A stretch of 64,000 nt of DNA from Thermothielavioides terrestris NRRL 8126 (GCF_000226115.1 NC_016459.1:4532501-4596500); one strand, 5' to 3'. Shown: positions 10,501 through 22,741, numbered from the stretch's first letter. Numbers and translations are program-made. Notes: generated by a model from the sequence alone, not told the origin.

Positions 10501-12100
10501 ACTATACTTAGTACAACCTTTCTAACCTCGACGAAGGCTAGCCTTTAGGGCTACTTCTCTAGTCAAAATGCTATACGTTGGATCAAGACCTTCAAAGAGA
10601 TATACAAAGCTTATTAGGTTACCAATAACAAGACCTATATACATCTGTTTAAGCTTTAGTATAACACTATGATTTAGCCTATTATCTGTCACTAAGAGAA
10701 AAAGGACTAAGAGACCTAGGTAGCTTTCAAAGCTAAATTCCTAAAACGCTAGAAGAGCAACGATCCTAAATAGTATAGAGATAGAAGTTACCTTTATAAT
10801 CTAATCGAAGGAAGATACTAGCTAGTTAGCAAGGTTATCTATAACTACTTCGAGTTGATCGACTATATATACGTTGTCGCCCCTACTAAAGTTTATAAGG
10901 AGCTATAGTATATAATTGTTCTAACTATATAGTATATACTTGATTAGTAGATCTAAGTAGCTTTTAAAAACTATTAATATACCTTAAAGAAGGACGATAA
11001 AGACTCTATCTATACTACGAAGTAGGTAGACTTCCTTAAGTTTATTTAAAATGCTCTTTAGAAGGGTCTTAATATAGAAGACCTCTTTCTCAAGACCTAT
11101 AAACGTAAGATCAATCTATAGAAGTACTACTCACCTTTGGCTATACCTACTATTAAGACGACCCCTAAGCTATAGGAGTAGAAAAAGGAGGAGCTAAAGA
11201 AAGCTCTTATACTTATATTCAACGATATCGATGATCTAGCTAATTAGCTCTAGCGTCTATATATTTAGAAGTAGAAGATCACTAAGTAGTTTAAACGAAA
11301 GATCAAGGCCCTCTATTTATATAGAATCGATCCTACTCTTAATGAGATCGAGGTTCTCTAGATATATTTCCAATAGTAGAGCCGTTTATAGGAGAGATAT
11401 ATTAGCTTTATTACTAGCCTATATATTGACAATCGTTCTCCTAGCTATAGTAGACCTATAAGCTTTAGCTATTGCTACTATTATAGTAACTCTAACTATA
11501 TAGTCCTTGAGTATATAGAAGCTATAAAAGCTATAGCTATAGGTTTAATATATTATAAAAGTATAGACTACTACCTTGGCGATTAGAGTAAGAAGGGCTA
11601 TACACTAGCTAAGACGATCACCCTTATAAAGGCAGATATTAACAACGTATAAGAGATTAGTAAAATTAGCTAGCTTATCTTCGTATATATAGCCTATTGC
11701 CTATAGTATAATAGCTACCCTATATACTAGGCGTATTATCGTAAGTATAAACGCTTAAATAGTCGCCTATTTAAGCTAGATATATCCCTAGTACTAAATA
11801 AGTACTACCTCTAATAGCCTAAACTATATTAGGAGCCTATAATCGTCTAGACGACAATTAATCATCTTATATATAAAAGGGAGCCTAAGCTCACCTCCGC
11901 CTTCTATTATATAGCGTCTAATCAGTTGTCGTTTTATATAGCTCCATTAGAGGGAGGTCGTATCTTAACTTAGAAGGTTGTCCTATAGCCTACGCTAAAG
12001 GCTAACGAATTTCGCTAACTACCTCTTTCTCTCTCTAACTAGACTAAGGGGGAAGATAAAAAGGAAGTAGACAAGGAAGTAGAGACTATACTTCAAGGTA
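10501..12100 (+). pseudogene. Gypsy gag (capsid/nucleocapsid) remnant
   Basis: One plus-strand frame (codons in phase with 10561) runs without indels from about 10.5 to 12.1 kb, broken only by TAG/TAA. The segment WIKTFKEIYKAYQV followed by FLKRQKSNDPKQYRDR (reading stops as Gln) is typical of fungal retrotransposon capsid. At 11473-11520 is a decayed CCHC zinc knuckle, CYYYSNSNYIVLEY. Three of its four metal ligands now read Tyr, as Cys-to-Tyr and His-to-Tyr transitions would give. This is inferred to be the capsid and RNA-binding protein, now non-functional. Confidence 0.7.
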
Positions 12101-12699
12101 TACCGTCTACTAAGCGTCGGTTCGCTAAGGACGAAAGGGAAGATAACTTCTAGATAGGCGGTACTCCTATACCTTTAGCGGAGCCTCCTTATATAATTAT
12201 CCTTAAGAACCTAGCTATAGCGAATCGTATAAAAAAAGAGGAGCTATAGTCTAAGCCGCCTATATCGAAGGTTGCTATATTGCTTTTATATATAAAGGAT
12301 ATAATCTATACTATAATAAAGGCAAAGACTAGTCTAACCTTTAATAACTTAGTCTATATCTCGTCTAAGTATAAGGATACTCTAATTATATACCTATAGG
12401 GCATTTCTACCAACGTCGAGGTCATTGACTATAAAGGGTCTAATATTCCTAAGCCTAATAGACCAACTACTATACTAAAAGATATAGGAGTCTACGTATA
12501 GGCTCTATATATTAATATAAATACGTTTGACAACTCTTCCTCTAGTTAGACTAAGACGGTTCTAGTAATCTTCAAAGTTACTAAGGATAATATATAGGGC
12601 ATCTATATAGGAAGCCTCTAAGAGCGTTAGATTCGTAAAGGTCTACCTAGAGACATTGACGATTATATCTATACTTTGCTCTAGAAGTCTATCTCGATA

Positions 12700-15600
12700 C
12701 TTTTAGTCTTATAATATATAGAACTCAGTATAATAATAAAAGTATAGTCTTTTCCTACTCTATATATCTAGTTTAAAAGGGCTATTATAATAAGTACCTT
12801 GCTCTAATCGACTTTGGTTTAGAGTACAACTATATCTTGATAAATATTGTCGAAAAGTATATAATACTATACTAGCCTACTAAGGTTATCTCGAAAGGTC
12901 TTTATAGCTTAGTACTATTTATCGAAGAGACTTAGGTCACTCTATACCTAGGAAGAGTCGACATTAACCTTCACTTCTTTATAACTAAGGACACTATTAA
13001 TAGCTATAAAGTAATCTTTAGTATACTATTTATTAAGGATATCACCCTAACCTTCGATTACTATAATAGCAACCTAATTACTACTAATCTAATTATAGAG
13101 GGGAAGATAGTCTAGGTATACATTGTCTCTAAGAAGATTGCTTAGCGAAATCGCCTACTATCTCTAACGTAATTATCCGCTTAGGAGCAATTTTAAGGAT
13201 TAACGAAGAGTCCTAAAAGAATCTTTAACTAAGTAGAGATAGAGGAGGGCGAGACTACCCTTAGTTTCCTCGACGATCGTATAGATAAAGTAGTTTTTTA
13301 TTTCGTTTTATAAAAGTCCTATATACTACTCTTTAGTACTCTTTTTTATATTGTATATTCTTATTTGTTGTCTTCTTCGTCTAGACGAAAGAAGAAGGGC
13401 AAGATCAAATTGTTGCCCTATTTAAAAGGGAAGAGAGGGACCCTGATTAGAAACTTCTTTTCCAATAGAAGGCTAAGGTAGGCGTTCTACTGTAAGTTCA
13501 AAGAGGCCCTAAGGACGTTTATACTCTAGAAGAATATTATAAATAAGGTTTAGCCTATCGACTTAGTATCGTTAGATAGCTCTATATCGAAAGGAGACCT
13601 ATTATAGTAAGAAAAGCGGCTTATAAAAGCTAAAGCTAAGATATAGTTTAAGAAGGACTAGGAAGACCTTATAGTCCTTCGTTTCTTAGATCTTAAGCTA
13701 GGCTCGAGACTTACTAAGGAACACCTTTAAGAAATACTTGCTACTATAGATAGTTTTCTTACTAAGCTAGAGAGAGAGATGTTCACTAAGATCTTATAGA
13801 ACTAGGAGGCTACACTTATATAAGATTTTACTAAGTATAAATATATCTATAAAGACGTTGTTCTACTCTAATATATTAGGACTATCCTATATAAGGCCTA
13901 GCAAAGTAAGTCAATCCTAATCCTAAAACTACTAATATAGAAGGTCGTTGATCTACTTAGAGAGAGGTAGATATAAGGAATTATTGAATATAGCTATACG
14001 AGCTACTGTAATAACTGGTTCCTAGTTCTAAAAAAGGATAGTAGTTTATAGCTCATTAATGATATTCAAAAGGCTAATGCTATAACGATCTACGATACTT
14101 TCGTTCTATCTACTATAGAGGAATTTAGTAAAGACTTTAAGAGCTATAGACTAATGTCCCTTCTAGATCTCTTCTCTAGATATAACTAGGTCAACCTCTA
14201 TAAATATAGCTAGGATTTAACGACTTTTACAATATTAATTAGGCTTTTCTATATATATATATTGCTAATAGGAGATATAAATTCCATTGCCTAGTTCTAG
14301 TGAGCTATAACAACGATCTTTGGTAACCTTATCCCTAATGTCTATCGTATCTACCTAGATGATATTACTATAAAAGGTCCTCAATCTGATTATACTAGCT
14401 ATCTAAATAGAGAGGGACATTAAGAATTTATTATTAAATATCTTAAAAACATCAATATAGTATTGCTAAACGTAGAGCTAGTAGATACGACTATTGCTAT
14501 TAAGAAATCGAAGTAGGCGCAACTAAAAGTAGTCCTACTTAGTTATCTCTATACATTAGAGGGGCGCCTTCCTAAGGAAGCAAAGGTGATTAAGATAAGG
14601 GAATAAAAGACCTGTTCGAACATCAAGGAGGTATATACCTTCGTTGGAATAGTCGGATACTACCGGATTTAGATCAAGGGTTTTACAATTATTGCGATTC
14701 CTCTATATACCCTAATAAAGAAAGATACTAAGTAGACCTAAAGGCCCTCTAAACAAAAGGCGATAGATAAGCTAAAGGAGAAAATCATTACTACTCTAGT
14801 TTTAACGATACTTATCTATAGTAATCCTCGATTCAATATAATCTTTTTAATTTACAACGCTAGTATCCTTAGATAGAGCAGGGTATTTAAATAGGTTGGC
14901 CCTAATAGCAAAAAACACCTATACTAGTTCGAGAGTAGTATCTAGTCAAAGGTAAAGAAGTAGTATAATACTACAAAGAGGGAGTTAAAGGGGCTACTCT
15001 TCCTTCTAAAGCGTTTTCGTTGCTATCTCTTTAGTATACGTTTTATTATAGAGACTAATACTCTAGTTCTAGTCTATTAGCTCAATAGTGTTGTAAACGA
15101 TATCTTAGGTACTCTAATAATACACTAGATCGCCTAGATCTACCTATTTAACTTCGAAGTCAAGTATATCCTAGGTCCTAAGAACGTTGTAGCCAACGCA
15201 TTGTCCTATAAACCTCTTAGGCCCTCTAACTATATAGAGAAGGAAGTAGAGGAGGATATCGATGATTAAGTCAACGCCTAGATCTTTATTAACTATATAG
15301 GCGAAGAGGCATCGTATCTAGAAGAGAAGCCAAAGCCTATCCACCTTCAAAACGATTACTTCTAGTATTCCTAGGACATCATTTACTTCCTATCGACGAT
15401 AGAGACCCTACTAGGCTATAGGCTATACTAGAAGCGACATTAGCTTAAAAGGGAAGCGGTAAAGTACTTCGTTAAGGATCGTCACCTTTTCCTTTAGAAT
15501 ATAAACTATTTACAATATTATAGGCACATTATTAATACCCCTAAAGAGAGACGTTTAATCTTCGACTAGTGCTATAGCGAAGTTGGCTATTATAGAAGAG

Positions 15601-17261
15601 AGGCGATATACTAATGAGTAACGAACCACTACTATTAGCGTAGTATATACAAAGATATAGTAGAGTAGATTTAGGCTTATATACTATATTAGGTATATAA
15701 TACCTAGAGATTCGAGGAAGTGGCAAACTAGACTATACCTCCGCCTTTCCCTTTTACTAAATAGCACCTCGATATTCAATATATATCGTCTAGCTATAGG
15801 GAGAAGAAGTGTTTCCTTGTCAAGGTATACAACGATCTTATAGGATATATTAAGGCTAAGATTCTACTAAACAAGTCCTCTAAGGCTATTAAGTCCTTTA
15901 TTATACGATATATCCTTTGTCGCTAGGGCTACCTCGTTGTTATAGTTATCGACAAAGGCTCTAAGTTCAAAGGCGAAGTTAAGGAGATCCTCTATAAACT
16001 ATAGATTAGAAGAGTTATTATCTCGCTATACAATTCGTATACAAATAGAGTAAATAAGGCTAGCTATATCCCAATTACCACCTCGCTTATAAAGATAACT
16101 AATAGTATAGGAAAAAGGTAGAAGGAGCTCCTTCTATATATCTTATATATAGATTATATAACTATTAGAGGCTCTTATAGAATATCTCCTTTCTTTCTTA
16201 CCTATAACTATAAGCCTATTAGTCTAGTCGAATTTAATGTTCCTACCTAGCGAATTCTTACCTAGGACTCTATCTACACCTAGATAGAGGGAGAGGATTC
16301 TATAAGACTCTATACGAAGCTCATTGCCCTCTATACTTATATCTTTTAGGAAGCTAAGTACAACTGTAAGATTGCCGCTAAATAGGTTGCTATAGCTTAT
16401 AAAAAGCTAGCTAAATACTATAATAAGGCCTATAAACGTAAATTTCGCCTAGAAAACGTAGTAATATTTATCAATAACCTTATCCTCGTCTATAATAACG
16501 TTCAACAACTAGATATAAGCTTAGTCTAGAAGCTAGAGTACCATTGGTTTAGCCTATTCTATATTTAGATAATCAAAGACTAAGACATTTACTTCCTAGA
16601 GACTTTAGATAGTATACCTATCTAGATACTATATCCTCTAAATCGTATAAAGAAGTTCTTTAAACTAGATAACGTTTAGCTAGAAGTAGATAGTATAAAC
16701 CTATTCCTCTACTTAGAGGGGCGTAGCGACAATGAACGCTACTACGACGGTCGCTACGACGATAGCTACCTCGATAAAGGCTATCGCCTCGACAATCGCT
16801 ATAACGAAGTATAGAACAACAAAGGAGCTGATCCTAGCTCTAGCGCTAGCTAAGACTTAGCTACCTTAGCGCTCTACGATAGGGAAATATATACTAGACA
16901 CTTCTAAAGAGAACGCTACCACCTCGACAGTCGCTCAAAGCTCTATAAGGATCGCGAAGAAGGGTCTAGTACTACTAAAGACAACTAGAATACTAGCGAC
17001 TAGACTATAGGTTATTACCCCTATCAACTAATCGAGACTTCCAATAGTAGTCAACTAGTTAGGCTTCTTCGTAGCGACGAACTATATAGCGCCTTAACTA
17101 GTCGATAGCACTGCTTTAACGATCTTTATTATACTTATAGCGATAGCCTACTAAGGAAGGAAATTATATAAATAGTCGCTAAGGACGTTGCGACTATAGT
17201 AGAGGAGAAGGTCCTTAAAGAGGAAACCTCTAGTTGTACTATAGCGCTTTAGGTAGGCTAA
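12700..17261 (+). pseudogene. Gypsy pol polyprotein: protease, reverse transcriptase, RNase H, integrase (RIP-mutated)
   Basis: A single plus-strand frame, different from gag, holds all domains without a frameshift. The protease site LALIDFGLEYNYI lies at about 12.80 kb (Asp at 12810). RT has WFLVLKKDSSLQLIND near 14.0 kb, SLLDLFSRYNQVNL near 14.2 kb, and the active site YRIYLDDITIKGPQ at 14343-14380 with the Asp pair at 14358-14363. RNase H/connection near 14.95-15.2 kb has YNTTKRELKGLLFLLKRF and VKYILGPKNVVANALS. Integrase has a decayed zinc region near 15.5 kb and a core (KCFLVKVYNDLIGYIKAK, VIVIDKGSKFKGEVKEIL) at 15.80-16.0 kb. A charged Asp/Arg/Tyr-rich tail runs to a stop at 17259. Dozens of in-frame TAG/TAA codons make it inactive. 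Confidence 0.85.
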
Positions 17262-17700
17262 ACTTATACTACTACAAAGAGAGCAAAGAAGGAGCGACCT
17301 TATTAAGAGCTTATTGTAGAAATCCTATATAGAAAACTACCTAGTTTTTAACACTAGTCCTCTAGATATATAAGGATATATAGTTTAAAAAGAGGGGAGG
17401 TCCTAGAAGCTACTACCTCCAATGGTTTCACTAGCGTTTTATTATATTTTCTTCCTAATACCTATTGTTATATCGGCCTCCTACTCGCTAGTAATATCTC
17501 TATTAGCTATGTCTCACTTAGTCTTCGTCTATCTATTGTCGTTTACTTATTTTTATCCTTTAGGCCCTTATTCTTTTTCGCTAGTACCTAAGTTTTCTTT
17601 CTAAAGGGCGGCCCTACTCTTAGGGGCTTTATAGTCGTTCTTGCCTTTTCTTTTTCACTTCTGCCCTCTAGACAAATAGTTTCTATTATATAGAACTAAG
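17262..17700. other. Gypsy post-pol spacer, no coding assignment
   Basis: This mutated, pyrimidine-rich sequence lies between the end of pol and the converging antisense ORF. A 60-codon open frame at 17422-17604 is rich in Ser/Leu/Tyr and is probably chance. It may hold terminators for both convergent transcripts. Confidence 0.35.
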
Positions 17701-18960
17701 TTTCTTAGAACCAAAGTCAAAGCTAAGAAAAATCTATAATTAGGATATATAGTCTTTCGATCTATTGTCTATAGGCTAAGCTCCTAGACTATATCCTACC
17801 CCCTACTTATCCCTATCTATTTTCTCTATCCCTTAGTAATATAAGCTCTTATAGTTAGCCTAGTACTACGCTATTTGTTCCCTAATAGCAACCTCTAGCG
17901 GGACAAACTACTTTTAGCCTACCTCTTCTAAATATAACTTTAGCCTAGGATCATTCTTCAGATCATATAGAAGATAGTCCTATAAGATTAAGTCCTAAGC
18001 TAGGTACTTCTAATTATTCCTATAGATGTAAGTCTAAATATACTCCTTCTTTAACTAGATACAGTTAGTGTACTTATTGCTAAAGAGAGGAGTAAGAGAA
18101 GTATAGCTATTAAAGGGCTAAGTTATATAGACGTCTTCGTCTTTATTAAAAGGAGTTGTTGAACGTTAGTACAATAGTTTATAGCTATAGTAAAGTATCT
18201 TATTACTATAGGAGTATTAGTCTTCCTCTACTTAAAGAGTAAATATAAAAAGGAAGTGTAACGCTTATTTACAACCCTATACCTAGAATAAAAGCATTGA
18301 TATTCGGTTTAGGTATATAGTAAGATAATATATCTAATACCTAAGTGGTCTACTATTGTAATACTCTATAAACACTGGACAAAAGACCTAGGTATTATAG
18401 TACTACTCGACTACGTCAACTAGCCTATCGTCGATATAAACCGATCACTATATTCTATACTAATTTTACTAATTGCTTAGTAGGACCCACTAGATATATA
18501 GTAATCTAATATTTAATCGGTAGATCTTAATTATACTATAGATAGCCTTATATTTAACTAAGATTATAGTATATTCGTCAATATAGCGTTTATCTTTTAG
18601 TATTACCAGATCCCTTATCTTACTTTAGACTACTTAGACGTACTTCTAGGCTATAAAGATCATTGTTTTCAATATTAGCGAGAGATCGATCTAACGGTTC
18701 GTAATCCTATATAGCAATGGCCTCTAGTCGTTCACTTTATTAGTAATTTCCTATAATATATCGTAGGTATACTAGTTGCTTAGTATTATAGTTTCTAGAT
18801 TGTGAATTCGTATATAGGAGCTATATATGAATTCGAAAGGGAAGTGAAAGACCTAGCTAAGAACCTAATCCGACTAGAGAGAGGAGAGCATTAGAATAAA
18901 GTAGTAAGAAGGTTAAAGGAAGAAAATGGTTCTAGGATAGCAAAGAGGAGAGGAAGGCCT
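17700..18960 (-). pseudogene. Antisense ORF inside the Gypsy element, unknown function, RIP-mutated
   Basis: Read on the minus strand from about 18.96 to 17.70 kb, one frame continues without indels, interrupted only by TAG/TAA, and has clear protein-like composition. Segments include SVYIDDRLVDVVE, VFCPVFIEYYNSRPLRY, NRISMLLF and FNKDEDVYIT, then YDLKNDPRLKLYLEEVG and FVPLEVAIREQIA. The amino-terminal part (about 18.6-18.9 kb) may lie in the same or an adjoining frame. I do not recognise a domain. It faces pol tail to tail and diverges from the protease-like ORF that follows. Antisense ORFs are uncommon in Gypsy elements, so it may be captured cargo or part of another nested element. Confidence 0.5.
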
Positions 18961-19299
18961 TAAGAGTTTAGAGGGCGAATACTTATTTCTAGCTAATTAG
19001 TAGGCGCTACGAGCCTTATCTATTTTCTTTTACCTAGTTTAGGAAAGAGCTAAGTAGCCCTCCTACCTTCGAAGGTTTACCTACCTCTTTTTCTTAATCC
19101 TTTCGCTAATTCGCTTATAATTAACCATTTCTTCTACCTCGCCTATTACGCCTTGATTTTTTTTTACAATCGTTTCAATTAGTCTAGATCTTTCTACCTA
19201 GAGAGCGACTTTTCTTATAAGCCAATTTTTTATATACTATTACGAGTATCGCTATAGGCCATTATAGGATTCCCAATTTCGTAGAGCCTATATAGCCCT

Positions 19300-21460
19300 A
19301 GGCCAATATAACTACTAACCTAGGATAGAAGTAGCTGCTCGAAGAGCTTAAGTTTTATATATTATAAAGTTCATAGAGGCCTACTAGCGATAGTAATTAG
19401 ATATAATATTACACCTCCTTTATATAGCAAGAGCTAGGCTTAAAGATACTAAGCCACTTAAGTAAGACTAGCTCTAAGCTTTTCCTATTTTTATAGACTC
19501 TAAAGAAGTACCTATAAGATATAATCAACCGACGACCTAACTAGATCCTAAGCCCTCGACTTAGTATAAACCCTAAGATTATAAAGTACCTATTCCTAGA
19601 CTAGCTAGAAGGAAAGTCCCTAATAGATCGGTTTTTCGATATCTATTTTATAGATATAGGTATTTCGTTCTTCGATATAGAAGGTATATTACTCAGTAAA
19701 GAATAGCTAGATTATAGGATAATCTTAGACGTTATATAGTTTTTCTTTCGCCTTTACAAAGATTGTCTCTAGATCTACCTATAGCTAGTCTTAGACTATA
19801 GTCCTATATCAAAGGAGTTCTACCGATCTGACCAAAGGGTTATTGCCAATAATTGCTATTTCTAGGTTTTCCTTTACTTCGTTGGTAGAAAGTATTAGAT
19901 AGTTATAATCTTCGATTAAATCGGAGGTTGGCTCTACTACTTCGACTCCCTATTCAAAAGCTCAAAGACGTACGTTAATATCTTATTAGAAGTCTAGATT
20001 GCCTTTTAGTCTATCTATAGGTTCTTTTAGATATAGCTATATAAGGAGGTTATCGTCTACTACCTTTAGCAAAGTTTAAAATAGGAGTATAGATAGTTCG
20101 CCCTCGAGTTTATATAGGCCTTTTTTTAAAAACTCTAGCTCTACCTTCTAGATAGATAGATATAGTTCAGGCTATCCTAGCTTCGGCTATACTAGGGAGA
20201 TAGTAAGATAGTTATATAGCGACGTATATTATACTTATAGTTAGGAACTTATAGATTAGCTCTTAGTACCTTTAAGGATTACCTACTTTATACTAAGGTA
20301 GTCCCCTCACTACTATAGGACAATAGTAAGATATATAAGCTCCCTCTAGACCTACTATCTCTAATCGAAGAGCCTATATAGCCTATAGTCTTAGAGTACG
20401 ACGAAGATAAGGTGATCAAAGTCCTCTAGGCCAACGACGTATTTACGTCCAATGTTCCTAGACTCGATAACCTACCTATATATCTCTATAACCACTTTAG
20501 CGATATAGAACTTAAGATCCTAGCTATATACTCAGTGGCATTTAGAGAAGCCTAACTCTTTAACTAAAGCGAAAAAGGAGTAATCGCCACTATCTAAATC
20601 ATCTTTGTGCCCTAGTTAAAGAAGGACATAGCCTACTAAGTATACTACTATAAGGTTATAGAACTCCTACCAAATAGATAGCTAAATAGTACATTGCCCT
20701 TATAAAACCCTATAGACAATCTTAGACAACAACTATAGAGTACGTTTCTAGTACCTAGTACCGTTCTACCCCTTTGACCAAAGGACTAGTAAACTACTTT
20801 AGGTCTACTAGTAGCACTTATAGAAGATCTTAACAATATATCAACCTAGTAGAATATTAAAGCTAAGATTATAGAAATTACTATACTATAAATGACTATA
20901 ATATAAAGGTTTATTGATACCTCTATAGACAAGATAGACTAGGAGCGTCTCCTTGGTAGCGACCTAGTTAAGGACCTTAGGATACTAGTATAGATAGCCT
21001 TTAAGAAGATAGTACTCAATCCCTACCTCTAGGAAAAGGAGACGTTCATCTATATACTTATAAAGAGGCTAGACTACCTTAAGATACCTTATACGCTAAT
21101 ACAAAAGCATCTTTAAGTATATAGATCACCTATATCATCTAGCTAGACGTCACCTTTAGTATAGTACTATAGTAAACGCCCTTGTAAAAAGCCTAAAAAG
21201 CCTAGACGTCTACTTCGCCTACTACTATACAACCTATACAACTATACCTTCGTTTATAAATATAAGTATCTAGTATAGTAGTAGGGCTAGGATATATATA
21301 TTAAAGAGGTAGAGAAGTACGAAAGACAGTAGGATTAGCTACTATAGCTAACTAGACCTTTACAAGCCGAGTAAACTATATATAGAGAGTAGCTTAAGAA
21401 GTAGCGACGATAAGAAGTGCCTACTAAGAGAGCTTTTAAGGTATAAACTTGCCTATAGAA
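19300..21460 (+). pseudogene. Ulp1/C48-type cysteine protease-like ORF carried by the Gypsy element (RIP-mutated)
   Basis: A plus-strand frame (in phase with 19587) stays in register from about 19.3 kb nearly to the 3' LTR, roughly 600-700 codons, with only TAG/TAA interruptions. It shows the ordered landmarks of Ulp1-like (C48) peptidases. RKY*IVIIFD at about 19.89 kb stands for RKHWIVIIFD, with the His codon now TAT at 19893. GGWLYYFDSLF has its Asp at 19944. *QSLK*EYR*FALEFI corresponds to QQ...ECG.FALEFI, with the Cys codon now TAT at 20088. All three sit in one frame, and both lost residues are single RIP-type transitions. The C-terminal third is basic (KRPCKKPKKPRR). The original role is unknown: deSUMOylase-like proteases are known as cargo of several DNA transposon families. 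Confidence 0.5.
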
Positions 21461-21473
21461 GTGTATAGTAAGC

Positions 21474-21486
21474 TCGAAAAGAAAGT
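21474..21486 (+). other. Probable polypurine tract of the Gypsy element
   Basis: The purine-rich run GAAAAGAAAG lies immediately upstream of the 3' LTR, where the plus-strand primer of LTR retrotransposons is found. The assignment rests on position and composition. Confidence 0.5.
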
Positions 21487-21487
21487 A

Positions 21488-21984
21488 TAGATTAGGGTGA
21501 TAGACTACCTAGATATAGGAGGACCTAGTTTTTCTATTTTTCTATTTGTCTTAGAGTATTATATTCGTTGTTAGAGGGTCTAGCCCTCTAATTATATATA
21601 TTTAAATAGGCTAAGCTTATCTTCTTTATTATTAAGTAAGATATTAAGTAGTTGTCAATATATATTCGTTGACACTACGTTGATGGTCCTCCTTCTTTTA
21701 GGAAGGCTATTGAGCCTCTCCTTTCGTTGTCCTACCTCTGTCTAGACGATAGGTATTCGAGCTATTGAGCTCTAACCGTATTCTTATTGTCTTTTGTCTT
21801 TCTACTATATCCTACTAGACGCACCTAAGCTATATGTCTTCCTCTTAGGAAATATCCTTCCTACTATTCGATACGTACTATCTTCATCCGTCTAGAGGTA
21901 CACTATATTCCTTTAGGAGCTATCTCGCGCGCCTGATCCTGGGTATGGTGGGGTAGGTTGGTGTGGAGGTTTTGCACCATTTCA
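21488..21984 (+). repeat. 3' long terminal repeat of the Gypsy element
   Basis: The repeat is 497 bp, starts TAGATTAGGGTGATAG and ends CACCATTTCA, followed by the CTAT duplication. The last 65 bp or so (from about 21920, CTCGCGCGCCTGATCCTGGG) are essentially unmutated, whereas the matching part of the 5' LTR is converted to TA-rich sequence. RIP therefore stopped inside this repeat. Confidence 0.9.
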
Positions 21985-21988
21985 CTAT
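21985..21988 (+). repeat. Target-site duplication CTAT, right copy
   Basis: This is the direct repeat of 8853-8856, abutting the 3' LTR. Confidence 0.85.
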
Positions 21989-22741
21989 TTAACGTCGTTG
22001 TTTTCTAGCTATTGAAGCACTACTATATATAGGGGCTTAACTTCCTAGTTTACAATAGCCTCTTCAATATTATAAAGGTCGAGTTCCTTTATATAATTAC
22101 TAAAGTATATCGCAAGGCCTTTAAGGAATCTACTATTCGAGCTACGTTCAAGAAGATAGGTATTTAGCTATTTAATCTAGATATTATTATACAAAAGGTT
22201 ATAGAACGCTAGGCAAAAAGAACACCCTCGCTACTACCTGCTCCTATACCTAGCAGTTCTCCTTTTTCTACGCCCTAAACGCTCTAGCAGTTCAATAAGG
22301 TAGCTAACTCTATCTACAAGGCTCTCTCTAAAGACGAAGATAACTAGGAGGAATTGATGTTTAAATTAGACTAGTTTATTAAAGGCTTGCTAACTATAGC
22401 TATAGAGATTATCTAAGTTAAATAGGACCTTACAAGGATAAAGATAGCCGAGGAACTGGCTACCCGTCGAAGGCTTTTGAAGAACAGGCCCCTAAAATTA
22501 GGGGGCGTATTAACTGTCGAATAGGCAAGGCAGATCATCAAAATCAGGGAGGATAATAAACTAGCATAGGCCAGGCGGCTAGTTGAGGCTACTGATTAAA
22601 AGGAACGTAATCGGCTTAAACGCTTCTTTACGGAGGTTGCAAAGGAAGCTAGAAAATGGAGGTTGGCTGGCAAACTGGGCCCTATAGAGGTTGTGGAAGA
22701 AGATGGTAAAAAGCGCTTTCTAAGGAGGTTGTAGATAGATA

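Larger units (their letters stand above)
8857..21984 (+). mobile_element. Ty3/Gypsy LTR retrotransposon, 13.1 kb, RIP-mutated, with extra ORFs
   Basis: Two 497-bp direct repeats (8857-9353 and 21488-21984) flank an interior with gag-like, protease, reverse transcriptase, RNase H and integrase sequences in that order on the plus strand. This is the Ty3/Gypsy order (RT before integrase). A 4-bp CTAT duplication borders it. A purine-rich tract (CTCGAAAAGAAAG, about 21474-21486) just before the 3' LTR is the likely plus-strand primer site. The element is far longer than the usual 5-8 kb: beyond the end of pol (about 17.26 kb) are about 4 kb with two more divergent ORFs. All frames contain only substitutions, so the copy was probably complete when RIP struck. 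Confidence 0.9.
7929..22734 (+). pseudogene. Fot1/pogo-like transposase, RIP-mutated and split by a retrotransposon
   Basis: Two halves, 7929-8856 and 21989-22734, join in one frame (558 codons including the stop) once the insertion and one CTAT copy are removed. The N-terminus (MEACI, then EAIDYIASNLGAKVATVAKEF, then TRLRRRLAG) is a psq/CENP-B-type helix-turn-helix. The first catalytic Asp is present in NIDKMGF (codon 164, at 8418). The second lies in NGYSSY (codon 275, at 8751), which in relatives is DGxxSH, so Asp became Asn and His became Tyr, both fitting RIP. The junction reads Q-L-F-N-V-V-V-F for an original QPLDVVVF, the family's third acidic site. There are many in-frame TAG/TAA codons but no frameshift. 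The last 300 bp (22.43 kb on) are almost unmutated. Confidence 0.85.

Noticed and set aside
17422..17604. 60-codon open frame in the Gypsy spacer
   Set aside because: It lies in mutated AT-rich DNA, is dominated by Ser/Leu/Tyr, and is not in frame with pol or the other element ORFs in a meaningful way.
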